From Ciona savignyi (taxonomy: Eukaryota > Chordata > Ascidiacea > Phlebobranchia > Cionidae), in the NCBI GenBank assembly GCA_000149265.1, contig CH002567.1, positions 1,463,498 through 1,527,497 of the forward strand: a stretch of 64,000 nt of DNA, in the 5' to 3' direction. A program made the translations under genes and the position numbers. A model generated the notes under the pieces. The model did no database searches and was not told the origin of the DNA. It worked only from the letters and a program-made list of their open reading frames with translations. Of this stretch, positions 1-13,600 are shown piece after piece; position 1 is the first letter of the stretch, and the number at the start of each line of letters is the position of its first letter.

Positions 1-170
1 ATATGTTTGTTTAAGATTTTTACAAAATAGTAATAAAAAGGAGATTTTGTGCACACTTGAAGTGTGCACTCTTGGACGTTTGCACACTGCACACTTAAAT
101 ATTTGGCGTGTGCACACTCGAGATCTCGGCGAAAATTGACGTACTTTCCATACGGGTATGTCATTTTAAT
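1..170. repeat. Inverted copy of the interior of the TIR element at 19262-19430
   Basis: The reverse complement of this segment matches 19262-19430 nearly base for base. It contains the self-complementary stretch gtgcacacttgaagtgtgca. It is probably part of an element continuing beyond the left edge. Confidence 0.75.
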
Positions 171-420
171 AATGGTATACGTTTAGCTCTTATACGGTAA
201 CCATTTCATACTTTTTAAAAAATATTGTTGGTTTACAGTTTTAAACCACTTCTTACAGCGCTGTTATGCGCACATGTGAAAATTGGCATGTATAATCGAA
301 CGACAAATTTCTCAAATCGGTTTCCCACCTTCTTATTTTCGTTAACAAAATTTAAAAAAGTGTTGCCAATGGAGCAATAACCTCTCTCTTAAGTGGCATC
401 TTAGTTGGAGAAAACTAAAG

Positions 421-605
421 GGAGGGAAAGCGGGAAGAAGGGAAACTGCATGCTAAAATAGATTATGACATTAGGGTTAGTTTCAAACGTGGGGCTAGAG
501 TTAGGGTTAGTCTTGGGGTTGAGACTAGTGTTTTGGAATAGTTAAAATTAGTTTTCGTCATTTTAGTGAGCAGTTTCCCTTCTTCCCTCCTTCCCGCTTT
601 CCCTG
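421..605. mobile_element. Small MITE with purine-rich terminal inverted repeats
   Basis: GGGAGGGAAAGCGGGAAG at 421 on returns as its reverse complement near 570-605, giving TIRs of about 30 bp around a core with degenerate TTAGGG-like words. No coding capacity. Target duplication is unclear. Confidence 0.6.
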
Positions 606-2348
606 TTTTAGCGTTGCCCTCTTAGTTAAACAGTCAAATAAAAATCAAATGAATACCCGAGTTAGTACTCCATCATAACCGACGTCCTCGTGCTTTCTCT
701 CCTGGTCCGAAACCTGATCATTCCATTCAAAATTTTCCAGTGCATTTTTAACTGCTTCGTCCCATTCAAAAGTGTCCAAAACTGACATTTTGTTAAACTT
801 TCGATATGCGTTTGAACATTCAATATTTCTGCTCTAGTCACAATGAAATTAAGCAGGCTACATAACTGTGTAACATGTGCATTTACAAAACAACGCGATA
901 ATTACGATTTTTTACGAATATTCGTGAAGGGAAAGTCCCTAAAATAAAATATGCTCAATCCATAGATATCTAATAAAAATTGAATTTTATTTATAGACAG
1001 TTATGGTTTTTACAATTTTCGGCCAAATAGTTCACGCCATCGATTCATACACACAATTATGCTTGCAGCGTTGTGCAGGCAGCCGAAACTCAGTTGAATT
1101 GAAACAATGAGTTGGTGAGTCATACTACACAAGATCTGAAACCTCAACATTAGGCAGGAGTCAATTTGACTTTTACCCGTGTAATAACTCTTCCACGTTC
1201 GACCATTCACGGGTATAAAAGATAAATATCCCATACTATTCAAGTCGGTTTTGTCCTATCAAATGGGTTTTATTTCAATATTTTTCTATTAGATAGATAA
1301 TGTTATTGCTTAAACTTTAAGTTTTATTCGTTTTTTCTTTTTTATTGGTGCAATTACATAATCTCAAGTTAAAATAACTGACGTTGTTTTGTTCCATTAG
1401 CAGGTTAACACCGAAATAAATAAAAAACAGTTTAAGCGTTTTACTTCTATATTTTAAATAGAATTAAACTAAGTTAAGAAGGCAAGGCAATAAAATGCGC
1501 ATTTCGGTATTTTGCAATAGTAAGCAGCGTGAGATTTGTGTGGTGCATGCAAGCTTTAAAAAAAGACAGTCGACGCTTTAATGAGAACTACACTTAAAAC
1601 ATATACAATGACATGACTAAGCTGACAAAAAAATATCGGCGATCTAGTATATTTACAATTAACATTTTTTAACGCAGCAAATAAAATGACATTAAATGTT
1701 AAAGACAACTGAAGTGTAACATTGTGCAAATCCCAAATTACATCCGGTCTTCTTGTATGATCACGTGATTAGCGGGAACGACGCTGTGCTTCGTGACGTT
1801 TGAAATGCTTACGTTATCATCTCTGGTCTTTTGCCCGGTTAAAGACACGCCAGAAGACTTTCGTCTGTAGAAACAAGTTTAAGTATCTCAATATGCAGTA
1901 TAGTGTGGTTAGCTAGTTGGTTGGTTCCTTAGGCAAGGCACTTAATGTACATTGTCGAAACCCAGTGGAATTATTAGTTTTACCAAATTAAAGGAATATA
2001 TAAATCATACACAAAACACCGCAATAGCTCCGGTATCCCTACAGTGGGCGCGAGGTGATCTGACGATTACACGTGTTTTAACGTCCCTTGCGATTTCCTA
2101 TTTACTGGGTTAACATGGATATCCTATCCTATCGGAATTTGCTTGAAACCTGTTAATTAATGAGTTTGACAAAAAGAATGCAGTGTCTTCATATAATATA
2201 AAACACAATTCAACAGCTTTGGTTGAGCACATGGCATTATCTAATACCCAAATTTTCACTCCAACTTGGATATAAACTTTGCCACCTTTGAATCTTTAGA
2301 TAAGCACATAGATATAGTCTTTAACATATGAACAGTCAAATTGAAAAC
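606..2348. other. Intergenic, 3' of the GPCR gene
   Basis: No open frame with coding character was seen. Apart from the SINE at 1901-2133 the sequence is plain AT-rich DNA. Confidence 0.5.
1901..2133 (+). repeat. tRNA-derived SINE, head truncated
   Basis: Matches the window's SINE consensus from cttaggcaaggcactta to the tail atatcctatcctatc; the tRNA-like head is mostly missing. Confidence 0.8.
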
Positions 2349-5300
2349 CTACCGAGATTTTCTACCAGATCCGTGTGTGTAATCGGCACCGCTTCTGCTG
2401 CCAATGCTTGGCCGAAACGATCTTGTTCTCGTAATTGCCGAATGCCACCTCTTTCGGAAGTTTGTGCCCAGGAATGTGTAGAGAAATGGGTTTAACATAC
2501 TGTGGGATAGAAAGGGTTAGACTTGTATCTGGTTCTTCTGGTAATCTCCCGCGGAGGGTCACCACAAAAAGGTGGTATACCATTAGTAGTCGGATGGTTG
2601 GATACTAATGTATAAAATAGAGAACGGTAGTATAGCCGATATTTAATTAGTGCGACCGATTCATATGTTGAAATTTACATGAAATATAAAGCAGTACATT
2701 GATCTATATACGCGGTCTTACGAATGGTACTTTTTTGGCCATGGTATGTATTTTTTGTTGAATAACAATTGTGGTAATTCCCTAAAGTTTGTACGATTGG
2801 AAGCAGCATGTGTTAGTCTCCGCGTCGGTGTTTCAGTTTAGCCGTAAAGTTGTGTAATAGTGGAAAAGAGCTTCGTCAAATAAGGATGTTGCATGTGCAT
2901 TTCCTGGCTGTTTAATGAACATAGGTACCCAATGTACGGAGCGGTACCATTTCGAAATACTTAAGCACAATTTTGGAGGGTTTTTAGTTTAGGTTGCAGA
3001 TCCAACCTTTAATTTTAATTGTAAAAAATATTTTTGTGGCAAAAGTTCCTTTGGCAGCACCTTAAATGACCGTCCCTTTAGCTAGGTATTTGCATTGGGA
3101 GAATAAGTGATTGTACGCCTCCTATAAATAAACACGGACTTCGTGGCGAGCGTATCTCGAACTCGAAACCTACAGCCCGCAAAAAAATGTTAAAATAATA
3201 AAAATAATAATCCTGATTACCTTCCAGAATATGCCAACACCAATGTGAAATGCTGCACCGCCAAACACACGGGTTTAGTCAGCTGGCTGTCATTAGCACG
3301 GGCGAGGTTGAAAGCATGATATGGCAGCCAGCACACTATGAAGACCGAAACGAGGGCGGTAACCATACGGGTGACTCTTTTACGTGTTTGATTCGATTTC
3401 TGAGACTTGGTACCTGGGGCGGGTAGGTTTTAAAACGTTTCAAGATAAATATTGATAAATAGGGTGATTAAGAAAGAACCCAGACAGGCAATTGGCTACA
3501 TGTGCAACTAGTTAGTTCTACTTTCTAACGGTTAGCTTTTTTAATAAAACAGACAGACGGAGGTAGTGGGAAATAGTGGGTGGCGAATCGGTTGTTTTCG
3601 TGGGAAGGCACTTAGTCGTTTTCAACACATTATTGCCTTGTTACTCGGCCGTCGATAGGAGAAAATGTTACAATATCCCTTGTTATAAGGCATCATGTGG
3701 TTTTCCATCCACAAGAAGAAAATTAAAAACGTGAGATTTCTATGTCAGTTTTGAAATAATTATCTAGTCTCACCTACTGCCATAGGCTGCGATATCCTTT
3801 TTAGTATCTGAGCGTAGCAAAGCGAAATGACAAGTAGTGGAAGAACGAATGCAAGAACAAAGTTGCAGACGAACCACACAACCAGTTGCCGATGCTCTTT
3901 GAAACTGCACCACCCCGGCATGTTGTTTATTACACTGTGACAAGAGAGAGAAAATTACACGCGGGGTTAAATCTGTACCGAAAAAATAACAATATCAGAG
4001 TCAATTTTAGTAAAATTAAATTATTTTAACCAGAACCAAACTTATTTATGGGGGACCATGGAGTATTTAGGCTATTTTCCCCACAAGACTGAAGCCAAGC
4101 CTCGAAAGACTGGGTCATTTGTTTTTTTTTTGAAAGGACACTGACTAGAAACCAAAAATTAACAATTAAACTCACGCATTTATATCAAACACCTCTGATT
4201 GTACAGCAGCCGCTGTCCTGCAAACAAAAAAAATAAACCTAAATGACATAGTACTTTAAAACACATTTAAGCTTCTAAATGTAATTTTTTATCGAGATTC
4301 TATGTCGAATGATTAGCCTAAAGCTATGCCAAAACATATAATATGACTGTTTCGCTATCTTTTACACCCTTTCATGGAATGTATCAGCATGCGCAGCACA
4401 AAAGGTTATGTTTAATCTCACCTAAATACAGAGCAACTTACACGTTTGTATCCAAGTTATCGTAAGTACCACTTGCGCTGTCGTCGTCATAGTCATCGGA
4501 ATAAGTGTAATCCGTGGCAACCTCCTCTATAAAAAAGAGGTTAGTGTTAAACACATTTAAAAGCTTAATGTAAGCTAGTTTTGTAAATTAAATAAATATT
4601 TATTGCATATACGTTTTCACAGGCAGAATAAAAGAACAGTAGCGGATTCGAATACGGCCGTCTGTAACAACATGTGCCCTAGACCAGTACTTCCGAAGTT
4701 TTTGATCTCGCGTTCCCTTTAAATTTATTACAATTTTCTGCGACCCGTTTTTACGTTTAAAATCCTGAACAGATTGAAAAATACATAAAAAGCTACAGTA
4801 TATATAGTAGTTTGTGTGAAATTGATGTATACTCTGCGGCCCCTAAAAGTCTTTGCACGCACCTAGGGATGCACAATATAGAATTTCGAATCTTTGAGAT
4901 TCGAATCTCTAGGGATTCGAATCTTTACAAGCAATTTAATAAGAATAGTTAGGATTCGAAATTAAAAACATAAAATATTGGCTGCGATCCAACGCGCAAC
5001 AACACGCGTGATGCCGATTATGCAGACGTCAGCGCATCATTTCAGCAAGCGTGAGACAGTGGATAACAATGATAAGAAACTTTTGGTGAATCGTCATTGA
5101 AGTAAATTCGTAATCTCAAAATTGTAAATGGCTTCTTCATTCGTATGTAATACCCGTAATGCGTTTCTCCATACCGAAAGTGCATCTATCGTGCGAAAGC
5201 GTCCATACATTTTCTAAAGCGGTAGCTCGGAAATACAACTTGCATTAAAGCACAACAATATTATCTTATCAGTCGTCCCATACACGTGCATCGTGGACAG

Positions 5301-8300
5301 ACGCGCTTATAACTCACGCACGCACAAAGAAAGTAGGTCAGGTTCGCCCGGCTGTAATCACGTGGTTTATCGCTCCTTTAAATACGACGCAATTATTCCA
5401 AAGGCGGAAGAGTTATTTACAGACTAAACACGTTAGTATTTGCAATATATATTTCACTTAAACAACTATGTTTTCAATAAACACAATGAATGATATCCTA
5501 TGTATTCAATTTAATGATATCCTATGTGTTATTTAGTTAGGTGATTTTACAGTGATTAATTTATTAGTTTTTTACCGAGGTGTTAAATAGTAAATTAATG
5601 TTTAATTGTGCAAGGGCATTAATAGCTAGTCTTGACACCAAACTGGTGAAATAAAAATTGTCTGGTGTTTGGGAGCACTTTTCTCAGCCATTCATTTCAA
5701 CAACAACCTACTAGACTATTATCCTCCCTCATGGCAGATAGTGTTTAGAGATGTTACATATGATTAAAAAATATGTAATGGTAAAATATTGTTGGACTAC
5801 ATAAATTGCTCTCATCACAGTTTAAAAGCATATGGCTAATTCACTATAAATGAGAAAATATATGCACAGCATAGCAAATTTAAATACATGGTAAAACATT
5901 CTAGAATAGGATTCGAAATTCTAGATTCGAAATGTATTATTCTAGAATATTCTAGAATACCTAACTATCCTATATTGTGCATCCCTACACGCACCCCAGT
6001 TTGGAAAACCAAACCCTGCCCTAGACAAGGCAAGGTTGTTTCTTAAATTTGATCCCGTTGAAATTTTGGCTTGAACAAAAATAATAAATATCGTATATAT
6101 TACGACACAATAGATTCGCCATCAATACAAAGCGTAGATATCATTTCCAAATTTTAACTGACCATTTGTTTTTCTACCAAGGGTACTAATTCTTTATCCT
6201 AACCCATTTTACAAGAATTTTTTATTTTGTAATCAACTAAAAACCACTCGCTGGCTGGACACTTGTGTCCTTGGTTTAGGGAATAGTTTAAGTAAGCGCA
6301 ACAAATAACTTCCTTTTTCCTATTACAAGTGAAATTTGCTAAAAAACAGCAATTTGTGTTCCTGTATTTTTCCTTTTTTGTGCTAGAGTCTGGAATTCAT
6401 AGTTGAAACATAACTTATCATCATTCAGTAAACGTCAGCCCACAAAGACTCCTGTAACAATTCAATTACCTTCGAATTCTATTCGGCAGTCACAGTTTTG
6501 CACTTTTGCTTTGACCAGAATAAATATGATGCTGAAGAAGCCGATAACCCAAATCACAGCGCTTATAATGGTAACGGCTCTTCGGCTGCGGAATTTCGCA
6601 ACTTTGCTGCTCATCGCGTGATTGATTGCCATGTAGCGGTCTACTGACATCATGGTGAGAAACAAGATGGAAGTGTAGTAGTTCAGCATTCTATAACGTA
6701 TGCAAGACGTTGGGGAAATTAGGAATTTAATGAAAAAAAATGATGTCACGCCAATAATTTGTCATATTTAACACTGTCCGACTGGGTAGATTGATGGGTT
6801 AGTGCTTCGCCTTTCTGGCTAGGGTTTCAAAACTGGTCGATAGTTAGTCGATGGTGTTCTTGGGCAATGCACTTTATGGAAATTGCCTGAATCCAGCGGA
6901 TTAACGTGTTTTACTAACTTAAAGGCACGTCTTAACTATTACACAACACACTGAAATTGCTCTCGTAATCCTACGTTGTGCGCCATGTAATCTAACAACT
7001 ACTCGTGTGAGAACGCTCCCTTAGGTACACGTGGATATTCTGACAGCTGCCGTGTGAAAACGCTTCTCGCGGGGAACATAAACATCCTATCCTGTAAATG
7101 GCTGATTACGACTTTCATAAATTACTGGGTAGGAGTGACAGTGGCAGTTTCTATTACAAAAACTGGTCCCGCTGTTTTAGCAGTTAGGGACAATTGTGTG
7201 AAGTTACTATTGGGTAGCGTTAATATTGCTTACCTAATACTTTCTGTGATTTTACACCAAGCCGTTCCGTACACCCAAGCCCCATTGAGTTTGGTCGACG
7301 CTTCAAAAGGCAGAATAAAAAGGAACATAAAATCTGCAATAGCCAACTGGACCACGTATACATTGGTCACCGTTTTCTTGTACTCACTGAAAAAAACACA
7401 ATATTTTAACACTTATTAGTTATTAGTTCTATATTTAAACAATGTTTTCTTCCGACCCGCTAAATGTTATTAAGATTTTGCTTTTTGATATATTTTTTAA
7501 TGTAAATTCTGATTAAAAATTAAAAACCCAAAAACGTTGGTATGAGTCTCACAAACTTTGTTTCAGTCGCTTACTACAAACACGTTTGGTGTAAACTGAA
7601 AGAGTTTTTCATGTCATGCGACTTTAGCATGTATACCTTCAACAAAATATCAGTTGGTGCAGTTTACCTAAGAATCACAATGATGTATATGACCAGAGCG
7701 TTCGCCATTAGTCCGATCACTGCGATTACGATGTAGAGGATTGGGATAAAAGCGGATGAATCCGGAGAGCAAACGAGGCGCAGACCATCGGTCGGTGACG
7801 CGGTTGTCCAGGTGCCTGATGTAGGATAGGATATGATATTTATGCTTATTTCCGTAAATAGGAAAACAAAGGGGGTTAGCACATGAGCATTCGTCAGATT
7901 CCTCACCCCACCGTCGGGTTACCGGAGCTATTGCAATGTGTTGTGTGCGATTCAGACGTTCCTTTAATATTGGTAGAACCCATAAGGTTCAGCCAATGTC
8001 AGTAAAGTGACTTGTATAAGGACATACCGTCATACTAGCGACCAGTTTTGAATCTGCAACCTTTCGTCAGAAAGGCGACGCACTAAACCGCCTAGCTAAA
8101 CTGTCGGAAACAATGTATGTCGATTATTTATTTTGCTGCGTCCGCCACATAACGACACACCTAAAGGTCAATTAGTTTAATCCTTTGCGCAAGCAGGACA
8201 CAGTCGTGTGGGCAAATGGTTAAAAATACAAAATTCGATACAAGTAACGGGCCGTTTTTGTATATATAAGGAGGTATATGTAACGGTCGCGTTAACCATA

Positions 8301-8809
8301 AAAAAACTCATGCAGAGAAAATACAAAAACACACATTTAACCAGTGTCCCTGGGGCTGGGCTCGTTAAAACCACATCCCAGATAAAACAATAAAGGCAAG
8401 CCATTAAAAAATAAATTTAGACATATGTTGTTATATTTATACTAAAATGAACCTATATGTGAAACAGACGTTGCATGAGAAAGAAGGAGTGAGTAATTCT
8501 GTTTACTAAATATTTGTGGTCGTAATACCTAACTATGGAACCAGTCGCCAACTATTAGTGTAAAGCGTATACCAATTAAGTGCACGCAAACGTCAATAAC
8601 CGGAAATGCACGTCAATTTAGAGACATTATGAACATAATCTCACTCAGAAACTACGCAAAAAAAAGATTAAACATTATAATGTATAGCTTACTGATTTTT
8701 TTTATATAAAGCATAGACTACCTTAGCTGAGATTAATATACATAAATACTTTGCATATTATACCTTCGGAGGCGTTACGTCCCATCATTTCTGTAGTTGT
8801 TGACGACAT
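2349..8809 (-). CDS. Class A (rhodopsin-like) peptide GPCR, somatostatin/opioid/galanin-receptor-like, complete, 9 exons
   Basis: Exons in gene order: 8809-8764, 7815-7668, 7386-7234, 6690-6470, 4526-4442, 4217-4176, 3934-3774, 3413-3221, 2499-2349. All junctions are GT-AG and one frame runs to a TAG, giving 399 aa. Seen: a short N-terminus with an NAS sequon; TM1 about 39-64; TM2 with LAIAD at 79-83; Cys110 before TM3; DRY at 133-135; TM5 in the exon starting at 3934; CWLP at 313-316 in TM6; NPFLY at 353-357 in TM7; a short basic tail. Extracellular loop 2 is long, very acidic and Tyr-rich, and two small exons (4526-4442, 4217-4176) encode most of it. TM2, TM3 and TM7 resemble the somatostatin/opioid/galanin group; the ligand cannot be named from this. 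It would be a plasma-membrane receptor for a peptide. Introns carry two SINEs and a 1.1-kb hAT-like element. Confidence 0.92.
4681..6025. mobile_element. Old hAT-like repeat interrupted by a 1.1-kb element
   Basis: The flanks 4681-4863 and 5988-6025 together align with the uninterrupted copy at 45815-46005 (shared words: cgacccctaaaa, cagtttggaaaac or close variants). The insertion point is exact: the 8 bases cacgcacc occur on both sides of the inner element. Confidence 0.65.
4864..5987. mobile_element. hAT-like non-autonomous transposon, copy 1 (1124 bp)
   Basis: Ends in TAGGGATGCACAATATAG and its exact reverse complement. It is flanked by a perfect 8-bp duplication, CACGCACC (4856-4863 and 5988-5995). 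Near-identical to 61866-62987. No transposase frame is visible. It lies in GPCR intron 4. Confidence 0.9.
6778..7092 (+). repeat. tRNA-derived SINE, near full length
   Basis: Diverged copy from the ccgactggg head to the tail aaacatcctatcctg, in GPCR intron 3 and antisense to the gene. Confidence 0.8.
7821..8107 (-). repeat. tRNA-derived SINE whose tail abuts a GPCR splice acceptor
   Basis: Full-length copy in the same sense as the receptor gene. Its tail, tatcctatcctac, is followed directly by atcag, the acceptor of exon 7815-7668. Confidence 0.85.
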
Positions 8810-10573
8810 TTCACGAGAACTTTCTGATTAGTTTGCAGAATCGTCCAAGAGAAATTGTCACAACAAAATCTCTATTTTCTCCTTCGGCCAGTTGGCCAAT
8901 AAGGCGCTTATATTAAACCTAAAAGAACTCTGCATTTAAAGGACTAAATTTAAGAAACAGCATGGTGTCGTCCACATTTCTCCTACGTTTGTGGAATTAC
9001 TCGCCCAGCGTGAGGCATCAGCTTATACAAGTGAGAAAAACATCCATTTTTTGAACCTCGACCGACCGTTTTCTGGACTATACGGGCAAATGCTGTTCTG
9101 TTTTACTATCATACATGGAGCAGTAGAAATGTATCGGACTGCATCAAATGCTGCCGGTATTCAGTCGTTAGCTGATTACTTTTAGGAGACGAATTCTCTG
9201 ACACATTCGTTCTATAGCGAGATTTCTCAGGAAACATTGCATTGGAATTTTCACCCGTTTACGTCACCGCAATTGATACTGTACAAAGCGTTTGCTGTTG
9301 CACGCATCCGTGCATTCAGAATCGAATTTCAATGAATAAGTTGGGTGAAATAGGAGCAACACTTCGCGAACCTCACAGCGTTTCCACACCTTAACTCTTT
9401 CTTCCGACCCTCTAAAGCGTACTGGTTGTTTACTATAATTGCGGACGTGACTTTTTATCCATTTTAATCAACAAATTTTACTGACTCATTACTATAATGG
9501 GCGAACAGGAATCGCGTTTTTAACATATATTGGCCGACTGGCCCTGTTATAGCACGTATGATCAGCCGAAAGGTAATTACACCTAAACCAGCATCTTGCT
9601 TGTTGAAGCAATGCAACCCAGTGGATTAATGAACCACACAAAAACTGCAAATATGTCTTTATCGCAAGCAACACACTTCAATAGCTTTAACAAAGCCAAC
9701 TGGAATGGCAGTGAGCTATCGCACTCCTTATCTAATTTTAATGTAATTTAAAAGATATCAAATTTGTGGTTTGTTTTCTTTACCGCGGCTTCCATTGGGA
9801 ATTCTTGTACATTGTAATTGATATGAAACGACCACAGCTTTTAGAGTACTTAATATGCATTGTAATTATGTAGCTGTAGCGGCAATTTCTAGCGCGCGCG
9901 TTTGTGTATGTTTTGTTTAAAAAAATCACATTTGTTAAAGGTTTTTACTAGAAATCAGCACGCTACAAATTAAAGGCAAATTTAAAGTATTGAACTGAAT
10001 TGAAACTATAATTAAACAATCAACGAAAAACACGAATGCTAGATTGATGAATGATAAAAAGACCAAGCTCATAAAAGAAACGCTTAAAACAAAAATGCTT
10101 CAAATTTCATTTCAATATGTGGTGTCTTTTTAATTGGTGTTCTATAGACGGACGGTGTGTTTTGAAATTGCTCTTAATTAATGTTTACACAGTAACGATG
10201 CACTAAAACAAGGTGTGACAAGATTAACCAATCCGAATAGAGCACGCTACTGACACGATTGAAATATTGCTGTAGTTACCCTTACGTTCCCACCGAAGAA
10301 GTCGGCGCATTTTTGAAGTGTACGATTTCTTTTAAATAAGCTATTGTGCTAGCAATGTACCATAAAATCATCGATTCCCGCATGGTGAACTAAATTACAT
10401 TATTCATAGTGTCATTTGTATAAAGGAAAGAACTTAGGTACACAAGAGCCGAAAACACGTGCTAGCAACATCACCTTTAATTTTGATAATTCCGTGCTAA
10501 CGTATTTAATACGGTCGTCATGGGTTTATCATTAATATTTGCCAACACTTAGAGGAAAACGCTTATCGTCTCG
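8810..10573. other. Intergenic region between the divergent GPCR and peptide genes
   Basis: Holds both upstream regions. A degenerate SINE fragment lies about 9530-9720. Short open frames here show no recognisable protein. Confidence 0.5.
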
Positions 10574-10581
10574 TATTTAAA
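10574..10581 (+). promoter_or_regulatory. TATA-like box of the small cysteine-rich peptide gene
   Basis: TATTTAAA lies 72 bases before the start codon at 10653. That spacing would put transcription start near 10605 and leave a 5' leader of about 50 bases. Position and motif are seen; function is inferred. Confidence 0.4.
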
Positions 10582-10652
10582 CAGAAGAAACCGCCATACC
10601 TGCAAAACAGTTTCACAAATACGCCCACCGAACCACACTGTATATCAAGACT

Positions 10653-13600
10653 ATGGATAACGTCATTTGGCTACTCTTGCTTTTTGCAGTTCTTGGAAAT
10701 GTGACGGTAAGTAAAAATGTGCGTAGTTGGCAAAGTACATAATGAGTTTGGAAGTAAATTATCAATATATACAGCTTGTTATTTATATAGGACTACAGTA
10801 TATGTATAATTGTGCTTTTTACTTTTAGTCGGTACCAACAAAAAATGGCGCCCTGCAGATAGATGATTTTATAGATGACGAAACAATAAGGTAAAGTAAC
10901 AATAACCTATATGAAATTTAAAATATGTTTAAAATAAACATATTAAATCGAGTAATAGGTGTCATAAATTAGTAATCCCATATTGCCATAATATAAGCGC
11001 TTCATATAAACTCGATTATTTCGTTACTTTGAAAAGTTTTGAACATCAACTGCTGTCCAGAAAAGTGCTGGCATACGTTAACAGCAACGATAGAAATTGT
11101 GTCCTAAAACAAAATGCTAACAAGTTTATGACAGTGTTACCACGAGATAGAGGCTGTAACAATGGTAATCAATAGATTGGCTGGCGCCTAGTTTGGTTAG
11201 CGTAGTTTTTTTTTGTATGTAGTAGTTTGAGTTATTGTAGTTTTTTTGTATTTACATATAAAGTCTAAAAATGCAGTAACAGATCTCGCATTTAAATACA
11301 TTGATTTGGCATTTTACTAACGATGGTCACACCCCAGCAGTTAAGTGTTTTAACAGTACACAGCCGCACAAACAAATTAGATGAATATCTAACGGTCAAT
11401 ACCAGTTTTCTAGAAATTTAACGAGGGAATATAATTGGACAATTTTGTCCCTACAGAAAGGGTCTTCGTGACCAGCAAATCAAACTGGCCAAGCCAGTTT
11501 ACAGAGAAAAAGCAGTCCCGTGGCCGACAAAAAACGAAGAAAACTCTTTGAAGTGTACAGGTATCGCCCAGCCTTGCCTGACGTCGGTGGAATGCTGTGG
11601 TTATCCGGACATTGTATGCGTGTAAGTACTCTATATATTCTCAGTTCCCAAAATTTAAAAAGCACAGGTTCGCGCCCCCTGGTTATTCCCACGATTTTGG
11701 GCCCAATAGGGTTGCGGGTTATAGTATTCGATAGCCAATTTGCTTTACTCTTCCCTGCAGGCTACATGACAAAAACTAACAAATACTGTTTAAGTGTTTA
11801 CTTAAGTTTAACATACATCGCTCCGAAATTATAGTTATATACTTCTATAGATTTTTCAGTTTTTTTAATGCATGGCCTCATTAAACATATTAAATCTATT
11901 GCTGCATAGGCGAAGGTCAGGGGTGGGCAACTTCTGTATTTGGCAGGCCAGATTTGAAAAAATAAAGTTCTTGATGGGCCGAATTATTACATAAATAGTA
12001 TTCAATGTTTTAATTACAGGGTATGGTTAGATACAGTTTGCGGGCCGGTTAAAATCTCTTCACGGGCCATGCCTATAGCGTAGATCATGTCACCATTCAG
12101 TCACGTAATGGTGTAGTTAAAATGCAATTGCAGAATTAATATTACCCCTTATATATCAGGCTTTTCATTTCGGGTTCGTCTTGGACGACAAGCTGTGCGC
12201 CAACATGGTTCGCTGAGCTAGTTGGTGGACAAAACAACATCCAAAGATCTGAAAACAACCCTGGTTACTAGTTTCAAATAAACCGAAATGCATATTTAAA
12301 ATTGCGTAATGTTTGTGGGTGGTACCTGGTAAGCCTATATGGGCCTTATTGTATAAATAACATGTCTCTACTGTGTCTATAAAAGGTTTTGTTTGTTTAA
12401 TGATAGGTTGCATGCCAATTTCATTATATATAATTACACTTGACGAGTAACGAACTTAGTTGGCAGTTTTGACCGAGTCGTTGTGAATAATAAACTGTAA
12501 ATGGTCTTCATATGAAAATGACAATCTAAAATACACGACTGTATACATAAAGAAAGTAAAGGAGGTCCGTTGTACAACTGTAGCGCCGTATTGGTATTGT
12601 CTTGTGGTATGCACTTTCTCTCCACTCAAGCTAATGGTTCTAGTTTTTCTCCATACACAAAAAGTACCAGGGTTTGTAATGGACTTTTTTTCAATCAGTT
12701 GTGTGTTTAATGGGCGTGTCAGTGGAAACGAGTATTCAGAATGAGATAACAAGTTTAAGGTGTGTGCGTGCGCTGGTCGTGCTGATAGTATAGCGTGGTG
12801 GGAACCAAACAGATGGTAGGGCGACCTTGCTAATTTAAACAACGTTTGGAATGTTTGACATCGAAAGAAATTACACAATAGCCAGTACGGTTCGCCAGCT
12901 GCCGTTGCTGCGGGAGGCAATTAAGGTCTTACTTCTTGTTATTTCTGTGCGTTTTTTGGTTCGATAAATTACGTACAGTTTTTAGAAAACTGGTCACTAG
13001 CTTGTCGGTTGTGTCCTTGGGTAAGGCACTTAACGGACATTGCCTGAACCCAGCAGATTCATGGGTTCTACCCCATTAAAGGAACGTGTGTACATACACA
13101 TCACATTGCAATACCTCTGTAACCCGACTGTGGGCGCGAGGTGATCTGACGATTGACCGTGTGTAAACTCCCTTGGTTTTCCCATTTACAGAGATAAACA
13201 TGATTACCCTCCTATCGTAAGTGAAAAATTATTCGCGATAGACCTCTGCCGCAACATACGCTAACCGCTTTCTGTGTGTGATTGCGCTTTAAATATTGAC
13301 CAACACAACCAAGTGCAATATTATTAGCGGTCGTGTGGCGGATACATATGACATTTAAACAAAGAAAACGGTCTGAGGCTGAGTCCCTTGTGTTTTTCCA
13401 TCCACGAGGATAATCATGAATATCCTATCCTAAACCGACGTGATTGAAAGGGTGTCGAAGAAATGTAGAGTTTACTTTCATCCATGCGTTTCATGGTAAA
13501 TCACCACTGACAAGGATGAGAGCGACGCATCCTTGTAACTAACTTGCGCAATAATGGGATCAACTTCGAATGGGTCGTCTGACGTTGTAGTATCCTCGTG

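Noticed and set aside
470..520. TTAGGG-like words suggesting telomeric repeats (also near 29365 and 18950)
   Set aside because: Only a few imperfect words inside dispersed elements; no tandem array.
12163..12270. Alternative last exon for the cysteine-rich peptide gene after atatatcag
   Set aside because: The phase fits, but it adds only one cysteine and loses the CXC block and Gly-Lys end; the exon at 14061 is the better completion.
12456..12920. 154-codon open frame on the minus strand
   Set aside because: No recognisable domain or splice-consistent context; it lies inside the last intron of the peptide gene and reads as chance translation.
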